Origin: Pontederia crassipes
Taxonomy: Eukaryota > Streptophyta > Magnoliopsida > Commelinales > Pontederiaceae
Direction: 5' to 3'
NCBI GenBank assembly: GCA_030549335.1
Contig: CM060198.1
Coordinates: 59,349,453-59,413,452, forward strand
DNA length: 64,000 bases
Shown here: positions 1-12,075 of the stretch, piece after piece
Position numbering within the stretch: the stretch's first letter is position 1
Layout: each line of letters begins with the position of its first letter
The notes under the pieces: generated by a model
Told to the model about the DNA's origin: nothing
Database searches by the model: none
What the model saw: only the letters and a program-made list of their open reading frames with translations
Made by a program: the position numbers and the translations under genes

Positions 1-669
1 AACTCATAATCATATATTTATACTATTCCATGAAAATCCTACAAAAAGTAAAACAATAAATTCTTAAATTAATTGACATCTAATAAATCTACAATTAAAG
101 TCTAAGTAAAAAAAAATAAAATTTTAGTCAAATCATTCTAATATCATATAACTAATTAGTTATAGTACAATAGTGCAAAGACAATTTTGCCCAATTATAT
201 CCATATCTTCAAAATTTTGAATCTCCCTAGGCACGTGTCATGTGTCACCTACCGTGCACTTGAGAGTATTATTATTATTATTAACTAAAAAACGGTAATT
301 ATTATTTATGCAAAACAATGTATTTCGATCAATAGGAGCAATGAATGGAATAATGATGGGGAGAGAGACAGACAGATAATAATAGTTTGCAATTTTGGGA
401 GTGAGAGAAACCTCCCAAATTACTATGGACCACACCAAACGCCATCCCCCATCCCCCATCCCCCATCCCCCATCCCCCATCCCTCTCTCCCCCTCTCTCT
501 CTCTTCTTGATATGATGAGATTGACGACAGTGATGACGACAAGACATCTGGGACCCACTGTTTGTCCGTGTCTCCCTCACATGTTCCATAGAACATGTAC
601 ATTAATCCACTTAAATGGCTTTTGTGTAATTTACTTCAGCATTAGGAATAGTTCACGTACGAAATAAAA
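1..669. other. AT-rich intergenic DNA with a CATCCCC minisatellite
   Basis: No gene is supported here; the open frames near 238-667 are low-complexity shadows of a simple repeat. At about 442-484 a 7-bp unit (CATCCCC) is repeated about five times and runs into a CT-rich tract. The opposite strand therefore carries regular G5 runs that could form a G-quadruplex. The rest is AT-rich with no recognisable element. Confidence 0.6.
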
Positions 670-1050
670 TTAGGAGCGGGTGAATAAATTCGACGATCAA
701 CGAATCGAATTGCATATTTCAAAATTTTTTTGTTATGACCCAAACCAACTTGACTAGAACCGAATTGATTGGTCGGATTATTTAATATAAAATATATTTA
801 ATATACTATTTTATATATAAAATACTATTATTTTAATTATTTAGATATTTTTTTCACATGTCAAATACTTTATTTTATTTTATAATTTTAAATAATATTA
901 TTTACTTAAATTAACTAAAAAATTATTAATTGTTTTAAAAAAAATAAAAAATTTGAATGATCGGGTCGGGGTCGAATCCGATCCTGTCCGACCCAAATGA
1001 ATCAGATGAGGTCAAATTCACTATATCGATCCGATCCGATAAACACCCTT
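670..1050. mobile_element. Probable hAT-type MITE
   Basis: A 381-bp AT-rich segment is flanked by the 8-bp direct repeat AAATAAAA (662-669 and 1051-1058), the duplication length typical of hAT transposons. The left end (GGAGCGGGTG...) and the complement of the right end (AAGGGTGTTTATCGG...) are only roughly similar inverted repeats. The right half has the CGGGTCGGGGTCG and CGATCCGATCCG type motifs often seen in plant hAT MITEs. There is no coding capacity. The flanking duplication is low complexity and could be chance, so the family call is tentative. Confidence 0.45.
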
Positions 1051-1058
1051 AAATAAAA

Positions 1059-3122
1059 CTTTTCTATTAACCGGTTTAATGTACCAATAGTTTTAAAAGA
1101 CCTTTTCAAGTTCACAAATTAGTTGCTTATTTTTCAGGGAAAAAAAAAGAAGAAGTAAGATTGACAAATAAAAATGTTGAACAGGGAGGATGCGTTAATA
1201 TAATGTTACGTTACATCAAGGCAACGACCGCTTCACAGTGTCTCGCCATAAACAACGCATGTGAGTTTTTTATTTTTATTTTTTTACCGTAACCTCCACC
1301 GAACTTTAATTTTTTACTCGGTTGATAAAAGGAGAAAAAAAGCCACCTTCCCACATTTTTTTGTTCGATCTAAAAAAAGAATTATTCGCTATTTTTGAGT
1401 CAATTTTTAAATTTTAAAAAATTATTCTAAAATTATTTTTAAAAAAATCACTCTCCAATTAAATAATTATGTTTTTTTAATATATATAATAAAATAAAGT
1501 TAACATAAAAATATTTAATTTTATATTAAATATAAAATATACTAGTAAAATTTTAAAATTACCAAATTAAAGTTCGATAATTTGATAGAAAAGTATGAAA
1601 AATTTATACAAAAGTTAATATATCTATAATAAAAAAGTAGATAACTTATGAATTAATTATATAAATAAAAAAATGAGCTCTACAACCCTAAGATTTTTTC
1701 AAATGAAGTAATACTATATCCTCCTAATTTAAAAGGATATATCCTCCTAATCCATTCACAATGGCATACATGGAAAATTAATCAACTTTTAGGGATGTTT
1801 TAAAAATGTGTGTTAAGAGAATTATTAAGGATGTATCATTTTCCTTTCAGATGAGTCCTTAATTTTAAGGATGAATTTTAATTTATTATTTAAATTATAT
1901 TTGAATTCTTAGTTTTCGATTTTCTTATTAAAATTTTCGAATCGAATAAATTTTTCGAGTTGGCCTTATTTTTCTTAAGAACCAATGTAAATCTACTTTT
2001 TATTGGGACAAATAACAATTTATCTCAACCTACCAATTTATTCATTAGCATTTAGTAGTTAACATTTTATTTCCAGAACTAATTAATTCTTTACCAGACA
2101 CATTGTACTGTTTATATTGTTGTTATCAGTTATCACAATCTCTTTAATCCTTCATGTCCCAGAAATTATGGAACTTTATTGCCCCCAAATTATTGCTCTT
2201 ATGCAAAAAGGATTCGGAATTCAATTGCAAATTGGGATTTGAGAGAGATGGCAGTACTCGTTTTCCTGCATCATCAGACCACGGATGGAAGAGAAGTGGA
2301 AGGGAATAATAATGAAACAAAAAGATGCGCTCTAAACAAATAGGAAAGCCCGGGGACTCTTCCTGCTTCCAGGCTCCCCAGCTGTCATCTTCACACCTCT
2401 GTCTCCAAATCTCCTCGCAGGTTAAAAAAGATGGCAACTTTGACGCAAATCTCCCCGTAGGTGCTCGCAGTGATGGCGGTAATGCGTCAAAAACTCCATC
2501 TTTGTGCCCTTTTTACTTAGATCGGCGACGTGTTGAGCTGTTCTCTTTATTTGTTTTATTTGTTTTCCTGGCGGTGTGGCCTTCTTGTTATTACGATGGC
2601 GAAGAGGGGGAGAGAGAGAGAGAGAGACAGGGAGCTGAGGTAGCTGCAAAACCGCCAGCTCCATCTCCTCTTCCTCCGAGCTGTAACCAGTAGGGAGTTG
2701 AGACCACGCCTGTACGATTCGGTGCTCCGGATTTGGATTCCACCTCCCCTTTATCCTTCACTTCCCCTTGTTTCGTTTAAGAAAGGCCCACCTTTTCGGC
2801 CCCATTCCTTCCTCTGGGCATCTCGCATTGCCCTCGGAACCTCCTGAAACCTTGATGTCCCGGTAGGAAATCGCCCGGCGCTAACGAGTTTGTGGGAAAG
2901 GTTGGATCTTGATCGGCCCCTCGAGGCTTTTGGCTTGATCTTCCAGGGAGGAAGAAAACATCACTATTTTTTTTGTTTCGTTCTGGAGGTCGCATTGCGA
3001 TTGTAGTTCCTTTTTCCCGCCGCGAACCTTCAAATCGTGTTCGCCAAGCTTGTCGTATACGGCCAAGGTGAGATCTTGATCTGCCCCGTGGAAGCTTTTA
3101 TCATCTCTTTCACGAGAAGCCT
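1059..3122 (+). promoter_or_regulatory. Upstream region and 5' leader of the CSLC gene
   Basis: No protein-coding gene is supported here. From 1059 to about 2130 the DNA is AT-rich and featureless. From about 2150 it becomes GC-richer and contains a (GA)n tract near 2610-2627 and CT-rich stretches, as is common in plant promoters and leaders. Short frames on both strands between 2144 and 3066 have no recognisable domain. The transcription start cannot be fixed from sequence; the leader probably begins between 2600 and 2900. Confidence 0.4.
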
Positions 3123-6100
3123 ATGGCACCCTGGTCCGACTGGTGGGCGAAGGAGGTCCACCGAGGGACTCCGGTGATCGTTAAAATGGAGAACCCCAAC
3201 TGGTCCATTTCTGAGATCTCCTCTCCTGATGGAGACTACGGCGACGAGTGCGCTGGTGGTGCCGCGAGGAAGGGCGGCCGCGGCAAGAATGCGAAGCAGA
3301 TCACGTGGGTGCTTCTCCTAAAGGCTCACCGCGCTGCCGGCTGCCTCACCTCCCTCGCCTCTGCTGCCGTTGGTCTTGCATCCGCCGTGCGGCGTCGCGT
3401 GGCGTCCGGCCGCACCGACTCCGATGCCGCCTCCTCGCTGGTGCAGGAGAGCCCCGCGCTGCGCACCCGGTTTTACACTTTTATCAAGGCTTTCCTTTTC
3501 CTGTCGGTGGTAATGCTAGGATTCGAGGTAGCGGCCTACTTCAAGGGCTGGCATTTGCCTGCCGCCGATCTGCAGCGATTCATGCTACCGTCGTCCTTCG
3601 GCATCCGGGGACTCTTCGAGTCGTTGTACACGGAGTGGGTGCGCCTGCGGGCGGAGTACATGGCTCCGCTGCTCCAGTTCCTCACCAACACCTGCATCAT
3701 TCTGTTCCTCGTTCAGAGCGCCGACCGCCTGATCCTCTGCCTTGGTTGCCTTTGGATCCGGGTCAAGGGGATCAAGCCCACGCCTAAAACAGGAACTAAG
3801 GCCGCCGACGATCCAGAATCTGGGGGTTACTTTCCCATGGTCTTAGTTCAGATTCCGATGTGCAATGAGAAAGAGGTGAGCTATCTTTGTAGAACAAGAT
3901 TTCAACTTCATGAAGTTTACTTCAATAGCTCGGCTAATACTGTTGTTTCGACGTTGTGCAGGTGTATCAACAATCCATTGCTGCAGTCTGCAATTTGGAT
4001 TGGCCGAAGTCCAATATCCTTGTCCAGGTATTGGACGACTCCGATGACCCAACGACCCAGCAGCTAATCAAGGATGAGGTTCATAAATGGCAGCAGAATG
4101 GAGCTCAGATTGTCTACCGCCACCGAGTAATTCGAGATGGCTACAAGGCCGGGAATCTCAAGTCAGCCATGAACTGTAGCTATGTGAAGGATTATGAGTT
4201 CGTTGCCATATTTGATGCGGACTTTCAACCTGCCTCTGACTTCTTGAAGTGTACTGTGCCGCATTTCAAGGTTGTTAGGATGGTCTTGCCTGAATAGAAT
4301 TTAGCTTCCTTTCAGGCGAGCTCCCATATAGTTCTTATTGCTGGATGTTTTCTGTTACTGCAGGACAATGAAGATGTTGGACTAGTGCAAGCAAGGTGGT
4401 CCTTTGTGAACAAGGATGAAAATTTGCTGACCAGATTGCAGAATATCAATCTTTGCTTCCACTTTGAGGTGGAGCAGCAGGTGAATGGGATATTCATCAA
4501 TTTTTTTGGGTTCAATGGCACTGCTGGAATCTGGAGAATTAAAGCACTGGAGGATTCTGGTGGTTGGTTGGAGAGGACTACTGTAGAAGACATGGACATT
4601 GCAGTTAGAGCCCACCTAAAAGGTTGGAAGTTTGTCTTCCTCAATGATGTTGAGGTAACAAGCGACCTTTTAATCTTTAAATATTTATGTAGTTTGTTTC
4701 GTCAAATTGGGACCTAATAAAAGTTTATGGTGGGCATTATTAATATGCAGTGCCAGTGTGAATTGCCAGAGTCATACGAAGCTTACAGGAAGCAGCAGCA
4801 CCGATGGCATTCTGGTCCTATGCAGCTGTTTAGGCTCTGCCTTCCTGACATCATACGATCCAAGGTATAATTCACAACTTCGGTGATCATGCTAAGCTTG
4901 TCGTCTTGAACACTAACTGATTGATTTTGTGAAAAGCAAGTATGTGGTGTTAGTTTCCTGTAGAAACTGTTGGATAAGCATGCATGAAAGGTTAAACTTA
5001 ATGAGGTTGACTAGCTTTTTTATTGCTCCTTAAGAATGTATAACAGAGGACAGTGCACATTGATGCACACCCTTAAACAATTTCATGGGCATCAATAGAA
5101 TTTTTATCCTTTTGAAAGGCAACATGTGAGAATTGTAACTACTTTTGTTATTTGTATTGGAGCCAAAAAAGAGATTTACAAGTGTAAAAACTGAAAGAAA
5201 AGATAAGATGTGAGAAATATAGAGGACTAAGAGACAACTTTTTATCTTGCCCTTGGGACATTTAAAAGATTAGGTGGTAAAACTTTATGAATGTAAGTTT
5301 TGAGCTTGCTTGACAATTCAAGCTTTCAGATATAACTACTTGCATTTCATGATTTATAAGCTTGTTCATGATTTGTTGTCTACCCGCAAAAAACTGATAG
5401 ATGTCGTGATGAAACTATAGCTATCCCTTCTTTTTGGAGGTTGTTGTATAGACTTACTGAAAGTTGTAATGTTGGATTACTGTTCTGTGTACTGACACCA
5501 TTGATTTGTGTTGCAGATCGGATTTTGGAAGAAATCAAATTTGATATTTCTGTTCTTCCTCCTCCGCAAACTCATATTGCCTTTCTACTCATTCACCCTA
5601 TTCTGCATTATCCTTCCTATGACAATGTTTGTTCCAGAAGCTGAGCTTCCTGCCTGGGTGGTCTGCTATATTCCTGCTATGATGTCTTTTCTCAACATCC
5701 TTCCTGCACCAAGATCCTTCCCATTCATTGTTCCATATCTTCTTTTCGAGAACACAATGTCAGTGACCAAGTTCAACGCCATGATCTCCGGATTATTCCA
5801 GCTTGGCAGTGCATATGAATGGGTGGTGACCAAGAAATCGGGTCGTTCGTCTGAGGGTGATCTTATTGCATTAGTTGAGAAAGAGCCTAAGAAACAAAGA
5901 GGTTCATCAGCACCCAATCTTGATGCCATTGCTAAGGAAGCTACGGAGGAGAAAGATCAAAAGAAAAAGCACAACTGGATCTATCGGAAGGAGCTAGCAC
6001 TTGCTTTCCTTTTGCTAACTGCTTCAGCTCGGAGCTTGCTTTCCGCACAGGGCATACACTTCTACTTCCTCCTTTTCCAGGGAATTTCGTTCCTCTTGGT

Positions 6101-6134
6101 GGGCCTTGATCTGATCGGCGAGCAGATTGAGTAA
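3123..6134 (+). CDS. CSLC: Cellulose synthase-like C protein (xyloglucan beta-1,4-glucan synthase), five exons
   Basis: This encodes a Golgi membrane GT2 glycosyltransferase that makes the beta-1,4-glucan backbone of xyloglucan. Exons are 3123-3875, 3962-4270, 4364-4654, 4751-4864 and 5517-6134. All introns are GT-AG in phase 0, giving 694 aa, the usual family length. The GT2 signature is complete: VLDDSDD (274-280), DAD (336-338), TVED (427-430) and QQHRW (466-470). Membrane segments lie at about 120-140 and 186-211 before the catalytic loop and at about 498-528, 540-556 and 648-690 after it. The protein reads collinearly with Arabidopsis CSLC4 as I remember it, for example [20 protein letters not shown], and ends with the family's [12 protein letters not shown] chose the first ATG because rice CSLC proteins also begin MAPWS; M22 (3186) is an alternative. 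Nothing is broken. The exact CSLC subclass is not resolved. Confidence 0.96.
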
Positions 6135-9100
6135 AAATGATAAGAAGAACATGCAAGGAGAATCAACATAAGGGCTCTGCGGTTCTGGGTATTATTACAG
6201 TGAAAGGAAGGATATATCAGCTCGGTAACCTCCCTGTAAACAAAAAACTGGCATCCCTTTCCGGGGAGATTTTAAGTTAAAATTTCCTCTCCATGGAGGT
6301 GTGTAGATATCTTAAAACTCAGCCTGAGAGACGTATCATTCTTTCAGATCCCCATTCTTTTGTAAGAAATTTTGATTTTCAGATGTGATTTCACTTGCAG
6401 TAAATACAACTTTACCCTCTTATTTGAATATCCAAGCTGTGGCAAACTACACTTATTCACTTGGCAATGGATTATTCCACAGTTCCAGAGGAATTCCTAC
6501 AAGCACATGGATGAACTGCTAAGAGAATATAGTTCCTTGTGGAGATCTCATTCATTTGTAACTTAAAGTGGAAACTAATTTACATTGAGAAAGTTTATGC
6601 TGTTTATTTCTTGGATATCTTGCTTGGTGATACCGTAGGTGTTTCAGATGGATGAGTACTGGAAACATGTTCGCCGTGTCTTGTTGTCCTTGAGTTCTGT
6701 GATGAGATCTGCCATGTTTGACAGGCACCGTATATGCCCTCTGATTGCCTAGTCGATCTCCTTCATTAGATTCTGCAGCTGGCATATCTTATCACATGTT
6801 AGATGTGCAAACTGTCAAACAATGCCTTGAGCGGTGCTGGATGAAGGCAGTCTTAGATAATACCACGTTTCTTGATTCGCACCAACCATCGCCATTTTGT
6901 TCTGAAAAAAAAAACACATTTTTTCTTGAGCTTTATCCATGAATCACGATTGCTGCAAAAGCAATGCTCAGAACCCAATTCCTGAATGCATATGAAGGTT
7001 GAAGCAATTTAATTCCACAGCATGGGAGATCCAAGATCCTGTAAAGGCTGTAATCCCACTGAAGAATCCAAGGCACACCAATACACAGCAATACTGGAAT
7101 CATGCGTCCGATGGAAACTGCGACTAAATTCTTCTTTACTGTCAAGTTTGTTGTTACCGTTTAACAGTTTAATAGATTCCAACTTATCCAATTCAGAAAC
7201 GAGTGATGAGGTATACCTTTCATGAAGGACTTCGGAACCTTTGTTTGCAGACTTAAGTACGACAAATACAGTTGCCTGAAGGCTATTCTAATCCATTATC
7301 CTCCAACTGGCAACAAACGTTGTCGATCCGCCATTGATTTCAGACCTCGGTGTTCGGTTCTTTTACTCTGCGTTCCTGCTGTTGCAGCTGTTGACAGAGT
7401 CCCACGAGACACACGCAGGGGGACAGATCATCAAGTACTGTCCTTTGCTCTCTTACTGTCTTCCAACAACCGTTCATGATTCATGTATCAATTTCATCAG
7501 CGTAAGTCCTAACGACGATCGTCATTATCATTACACTTTTGAGAGGAACGAGGATTCTGTAATTGCGCAATTTGCATGGGCTGGCAAGGTTACAGGGCTA
7601 AAGCAGTACACCGTTCTTTTTTAATGGTGTACATAACAATGTGAAGCAAATATTCACTGCACTGTGGGATGTTGAAACTTGGGATGCCTAAAAAACAACA
7701 AAAGAGAGGATAAAAAGGAGAATTTTGAGACCATATGAGATGTGACACACATACCGTAATCAAAGAACTCTTTTCAATTTGAAGTTTTTTACCATGTCAC
7801 TGTTTAATAATCAAATATTCAAACAATTCTTTTTTCCTGCGCTTTCTTACAGTAAAGACTAATTAATGCAGCCGCAGCCAAGGAGGAGGAAATGCTTCGA
7901 GTTAAACTCCTCCAATTTTACATGATATATGCATCCATGGTGGCATTTTTCTAGTATTCTGACAAAGATCATTTAAGCTGTATTTAAATAAGGTAAAATG
8001 CATCTCAGTTAGACGACAAGCTTGCTACATTTCCTCCGCCAATAATGGGATTGTCTGCAAATGAGGGAAAAGCACTCAGCAATTCTGATGATGCATTTCT
8101 TGTAACAGTTCATTACTTTGAGAAGAATAAATCAGATTATTACCATCAGCTTTATATTTTTTTTCTATGTTAAATCAGACACGGAGCCCAGCTGAAGAAT
8201 ACGTTGGAGATCTTCGAATCTGATAAAGTTGGTGTCTGCGAAGGATGATATAAAACAGTTCCGGATTAACATTATGATGAATCATGCTCAAGATTACCTG
8301 GTTCATGGTGGACTCAGAAGTGAGTTCCAAATTATACATTAGATTGTGTAGTTGAATAGGGAATCCCCGATTGCTTGCATATCTGCTTACTGCAACCAAG
8401 TGGAGAAATCTGCACTCTTGAACTATACGCAGGAATTACTCGACTTCCATATCTTGATTGACTGATCTATCAGTCAAGCTCCATTACTAATATTTATTTG
8501 CAACATTGATGCATCAATACAATAGAAGCTTAAAATGTTTGTCTTGCATCGTTTGAAATTACCTACTCAAGGTCCAAATTTGTCTCTGACGAACTGCTGA
8601 AAGCTTCACGAGAAAAAAAATAAAACTGTAATATGATACTAGATTTTAGTCTGCTAATGGAATGAAGAATGAACTTATAAACAATGTAGATTATTATATG
8701 AGGGGAATAAATGTACATTGAAAGAGGATATTATAGGTCAAGAATCATTCTTTCAGGCATTTTGTAGAATCTTACAATGCCTAGAAAACTCTAACAAGTG
8801 CCAACCCTCCAAAGGCACACCCACAAGGAAAGTTTTATTGCACTTGGAAAAGGATTAACCTATCAACTTACAACACCAATGGTAAATGGTAGTGGTCTTA
8901 TCTTGAACCAAACAAGTACAGGAAATATACTTTAGACCAACTTCTCATTTGTTTTAAGTGACAAATGAAAGAAAATAAGGGTTGAAATATGTTACGAAAA
9001 AGAGAGAGTCAAAATCGCACACACATAATACACGATATTTACGAAGTTCATCTTTAACTAGACTACGTTTTCGAACAATAAGCGGCTCTATTTCTATAGA

Positions 9101-12075
9101 ATATTGATATAGCATTCAAAGGAGTGAAAGAGGAATTTCCGAGAAAGAATAAATAAATGATCGTTAAGATGATAAATAATAACTTTCATATATTGGCAGA
9201 AAGCTCCCCATTATTAGATTAACATAACAAAAAATGAATTCTAGATACTGTTAATAAAGTTAAATTAATTTGGATGTAGGCATATAAATAAAAATAATAA
9301 TTAGCTATATATGGCCCGAATGCACGGTTCTCTTTGGGCCTCTGTCAGGACTTGTAAAGATAGCCCTACAATGAACCCCATCAAAGCCCAATAAATGCCA
9401 TATATCGGTCCAAAAGCATTTTCCCCTTTTATTCTATAACATTAACGATTTAAGAGTACTAGAATATGTATATGAAATTTAATTTTCAAATCTAATATAA
9501 TATATAAAATTGATGTATATTCCTTTTTCTCAAATGTTTATTTAAATGATTTATAATTGTGAGTTTTAACATAATAATTGCGAGAATAAAAACAAAAAAT
9601 GTTCCACTTCGATCCAAGAACACAATTGTTCTTGTCCAATGAGATCAACTGTTGTGAATCTGGAAGTTGGACGAATTCAAATGGATAAGGATCCAAATAA
9701 TTTTGCCTTACATCATCACTCGTCATCATCCATTCACACGTTAATTTTTTTACATGAGTTTTTTTTTAAAAAAAAAGGTATAAATGAGTTTTGTTTTTGT
9801 TTGGATAAATGAAAGAAAAAAAAAGAGCTGAACAAACTGCATGCATGCAGATTGCAGCATGCTGCTGGCGTCGCCGGCCGCATGCATGGGATGTGGTGCC
9901 GACAAAATCCCCGTGATAGATTCTCTCATGGTCAAACTTCGGCGGTCATCTCTCTCTCTCTCTCTCATATGCATTAGATTTGGGATTAGATACGGGGCTG
10001 CTGACATCTAAACAGAGCCATCCGTACTGCTTTCTTTTGTTCCGTTCACGTCCAATAATTCATGCTTTTCCTTTCAATACCCTTTTGTTTATCTTCAATA
10101 TTTTAAAATTATTATTTATAAGTTTCACTATAAATTTCGCTATTCCGTTATATATCATAATCCTCCTTACGTTGTTATTATTGTTCATAATTAGACTCTG
10201 TTTGATATTGTTAACAGATTAATAAATGATTAACGTTTGATAACGAATAATGATTAGTAATTTATTTAGAATATTAATAAATAAATGTTTGATAAACTTT
10301 GAGATAAATCGGATGAATATAAAATGACATAATTGAATATGCAACAAATTATTCAATTCAATCGTTATATATATTTTATTACAACTTAATAAATAAATTA
10401 TTAATATCTTAATGGAATAAAATAAAATTTTACAAGTTTTTTTATTGAAATATATAAAACATCATATTTACAATATATAGTTCATGCATGATATAATATA
10501 AATTTTTTTAGTAATATTGAAGGGGAGTGAAGGTAAGTATAATAATAAATATTTTCGTAACAGGGTTAATATTACAAATATGCCATATGACACAATAGTT
10601 AAAATAAATCATTAATTAAATTCATCCAAATCATATGATCTCAAACAAATTAGTTAAAATAAATCATCATAGAGAAACGTCAAAATCAAATATCAAATGC
10701 TTATTGTGTTTCAAAATACAAATAAGTAAACTACTTACATTTATTCAAATAGTATATAATATAAAAAACAAAAAATATCTGGTGACTTCGACTTATGTGC
10801 AAATCAACAGGTTCAACTACATGTAAAATTCAAATGTAAAAAAAAAAAAAAATAGAACTCGTATGTGTCACTCAGTATGAGAGATAATAATAAATAGATA
10901 AAAATTCACAATAGCAAATAATTATGTTTAAAATATGTGAATATATATCAAGAATTAAGTACTAATGAGCAAATATAGTATAGTTATCATATATCAAAGC
11001 ATAATCTTTATCAATTGTTCAAGAATTTTTTCTTAAAAAAATCGTTCAAGAATTATATGTCATACGATGTTTAATCCAATATAAAAAATCACAACTTTAA
11101 GTATCAAATAGCACATATCACCTGTGTTGTCTTAACAAACAATATATCATCTATCTGTATTAACAATCACATATATACTAAAAGACATGATCAAATATCA
11201 TTTAGGATGCTTTATCAATATCAAATAAATATCACACATATCAAATATCAATGATCAATTATTTTTTAAAGATAATTTTATCAAATATCAAATATAATAT
11301 TTATCAAATATCAAATGAGAAATATTGTCTAGCACAGCTTTACACGAGATAATCATAAAACCTGTATGAAAATTGCAAAGAGGTAGAGCTGATTCCAAAA
11401 GTACACCTGTACATAAAGCAAAATCTTTATTGAGAAATTGATTATTGATGTATAAAGTATTTATTTTCCTCCTCCTGTAGAAAGCAAATAATTACTCTTA
11501 CATATGCCTGATACATCCACAGAACATGTCAGAAGTCTTCTGACATCACAGGAACCAGGTCTGACGAACAGAACAGGGCACAATTAATATGTACAGACAA
11601 ATTGCACTGAACACTCGGAACATTTTCAAACACAATGCAAAGGAGTTCTTTTTAGGGTGACCAAATCCCTTGAATTGTAGGAGAATCTGCATGTTATAAT
11701 CCCCCATTGCAGGAAATGACGAACAACCCAGAGATATTTTCATGGTTAATAATCGGCTTTTCAAATAAATCCGCATTACTTCGTTTTAAAACTCTCTTAT
11801 GCACAAATCAATTGGAAACACTTGACAGATTGGGCAAAAGTTCATAATTATGGAACAGTCTACTCAAATGGTTTACATGCATGCATTCGACAGTAATTCT
11901 AACCCACTAAACCTCTGGGCCTCATATTGCAAAATTCTTCTCCAACTGGCAAAGGCCAAAGGAGAAGGTTTGAGGCTCCCTTGGTTCATCCCCTGTATGT
12001 TTACTGCTACAATCTAACTTTCCTTCTACATTCCTAAGAGCATCGCCGGCTTTCTTTCTTCTTCACATCGAGTTC
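6135..12075. other. Convergent intergenic region between CSLC and the AIL gene
   Basis: This region lies between two convergent genes. The first few hundred bases are probably CSLC 3' UTR, and about 11500-12075 is probably the AIL 3' UTR. Open frames at 6372-7624 and 8175-8399 have no recognisable domain and I do not call them. Around 8990-9260 a stretch containing ACACGATATTTACGAAG resembles degraded plant Copia LTR sequence, but this is weak. From about 10190 to 11340 the DNA is very AT-rich, and from 11100 it contains many ATATCAAAT-like words. Confidence 0.5.

Noticed and set aside
7222-7624. Frames downstream of CSLC as a separate small gene
   Set aside because: No conserved domain or splice-supported structure could be seen.
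8990-9260. Possible degraded Copia LTR
   Set aside because: Only a short ATTTACGAAG-type motif region; no ends, no paired LTR and no target duplication.
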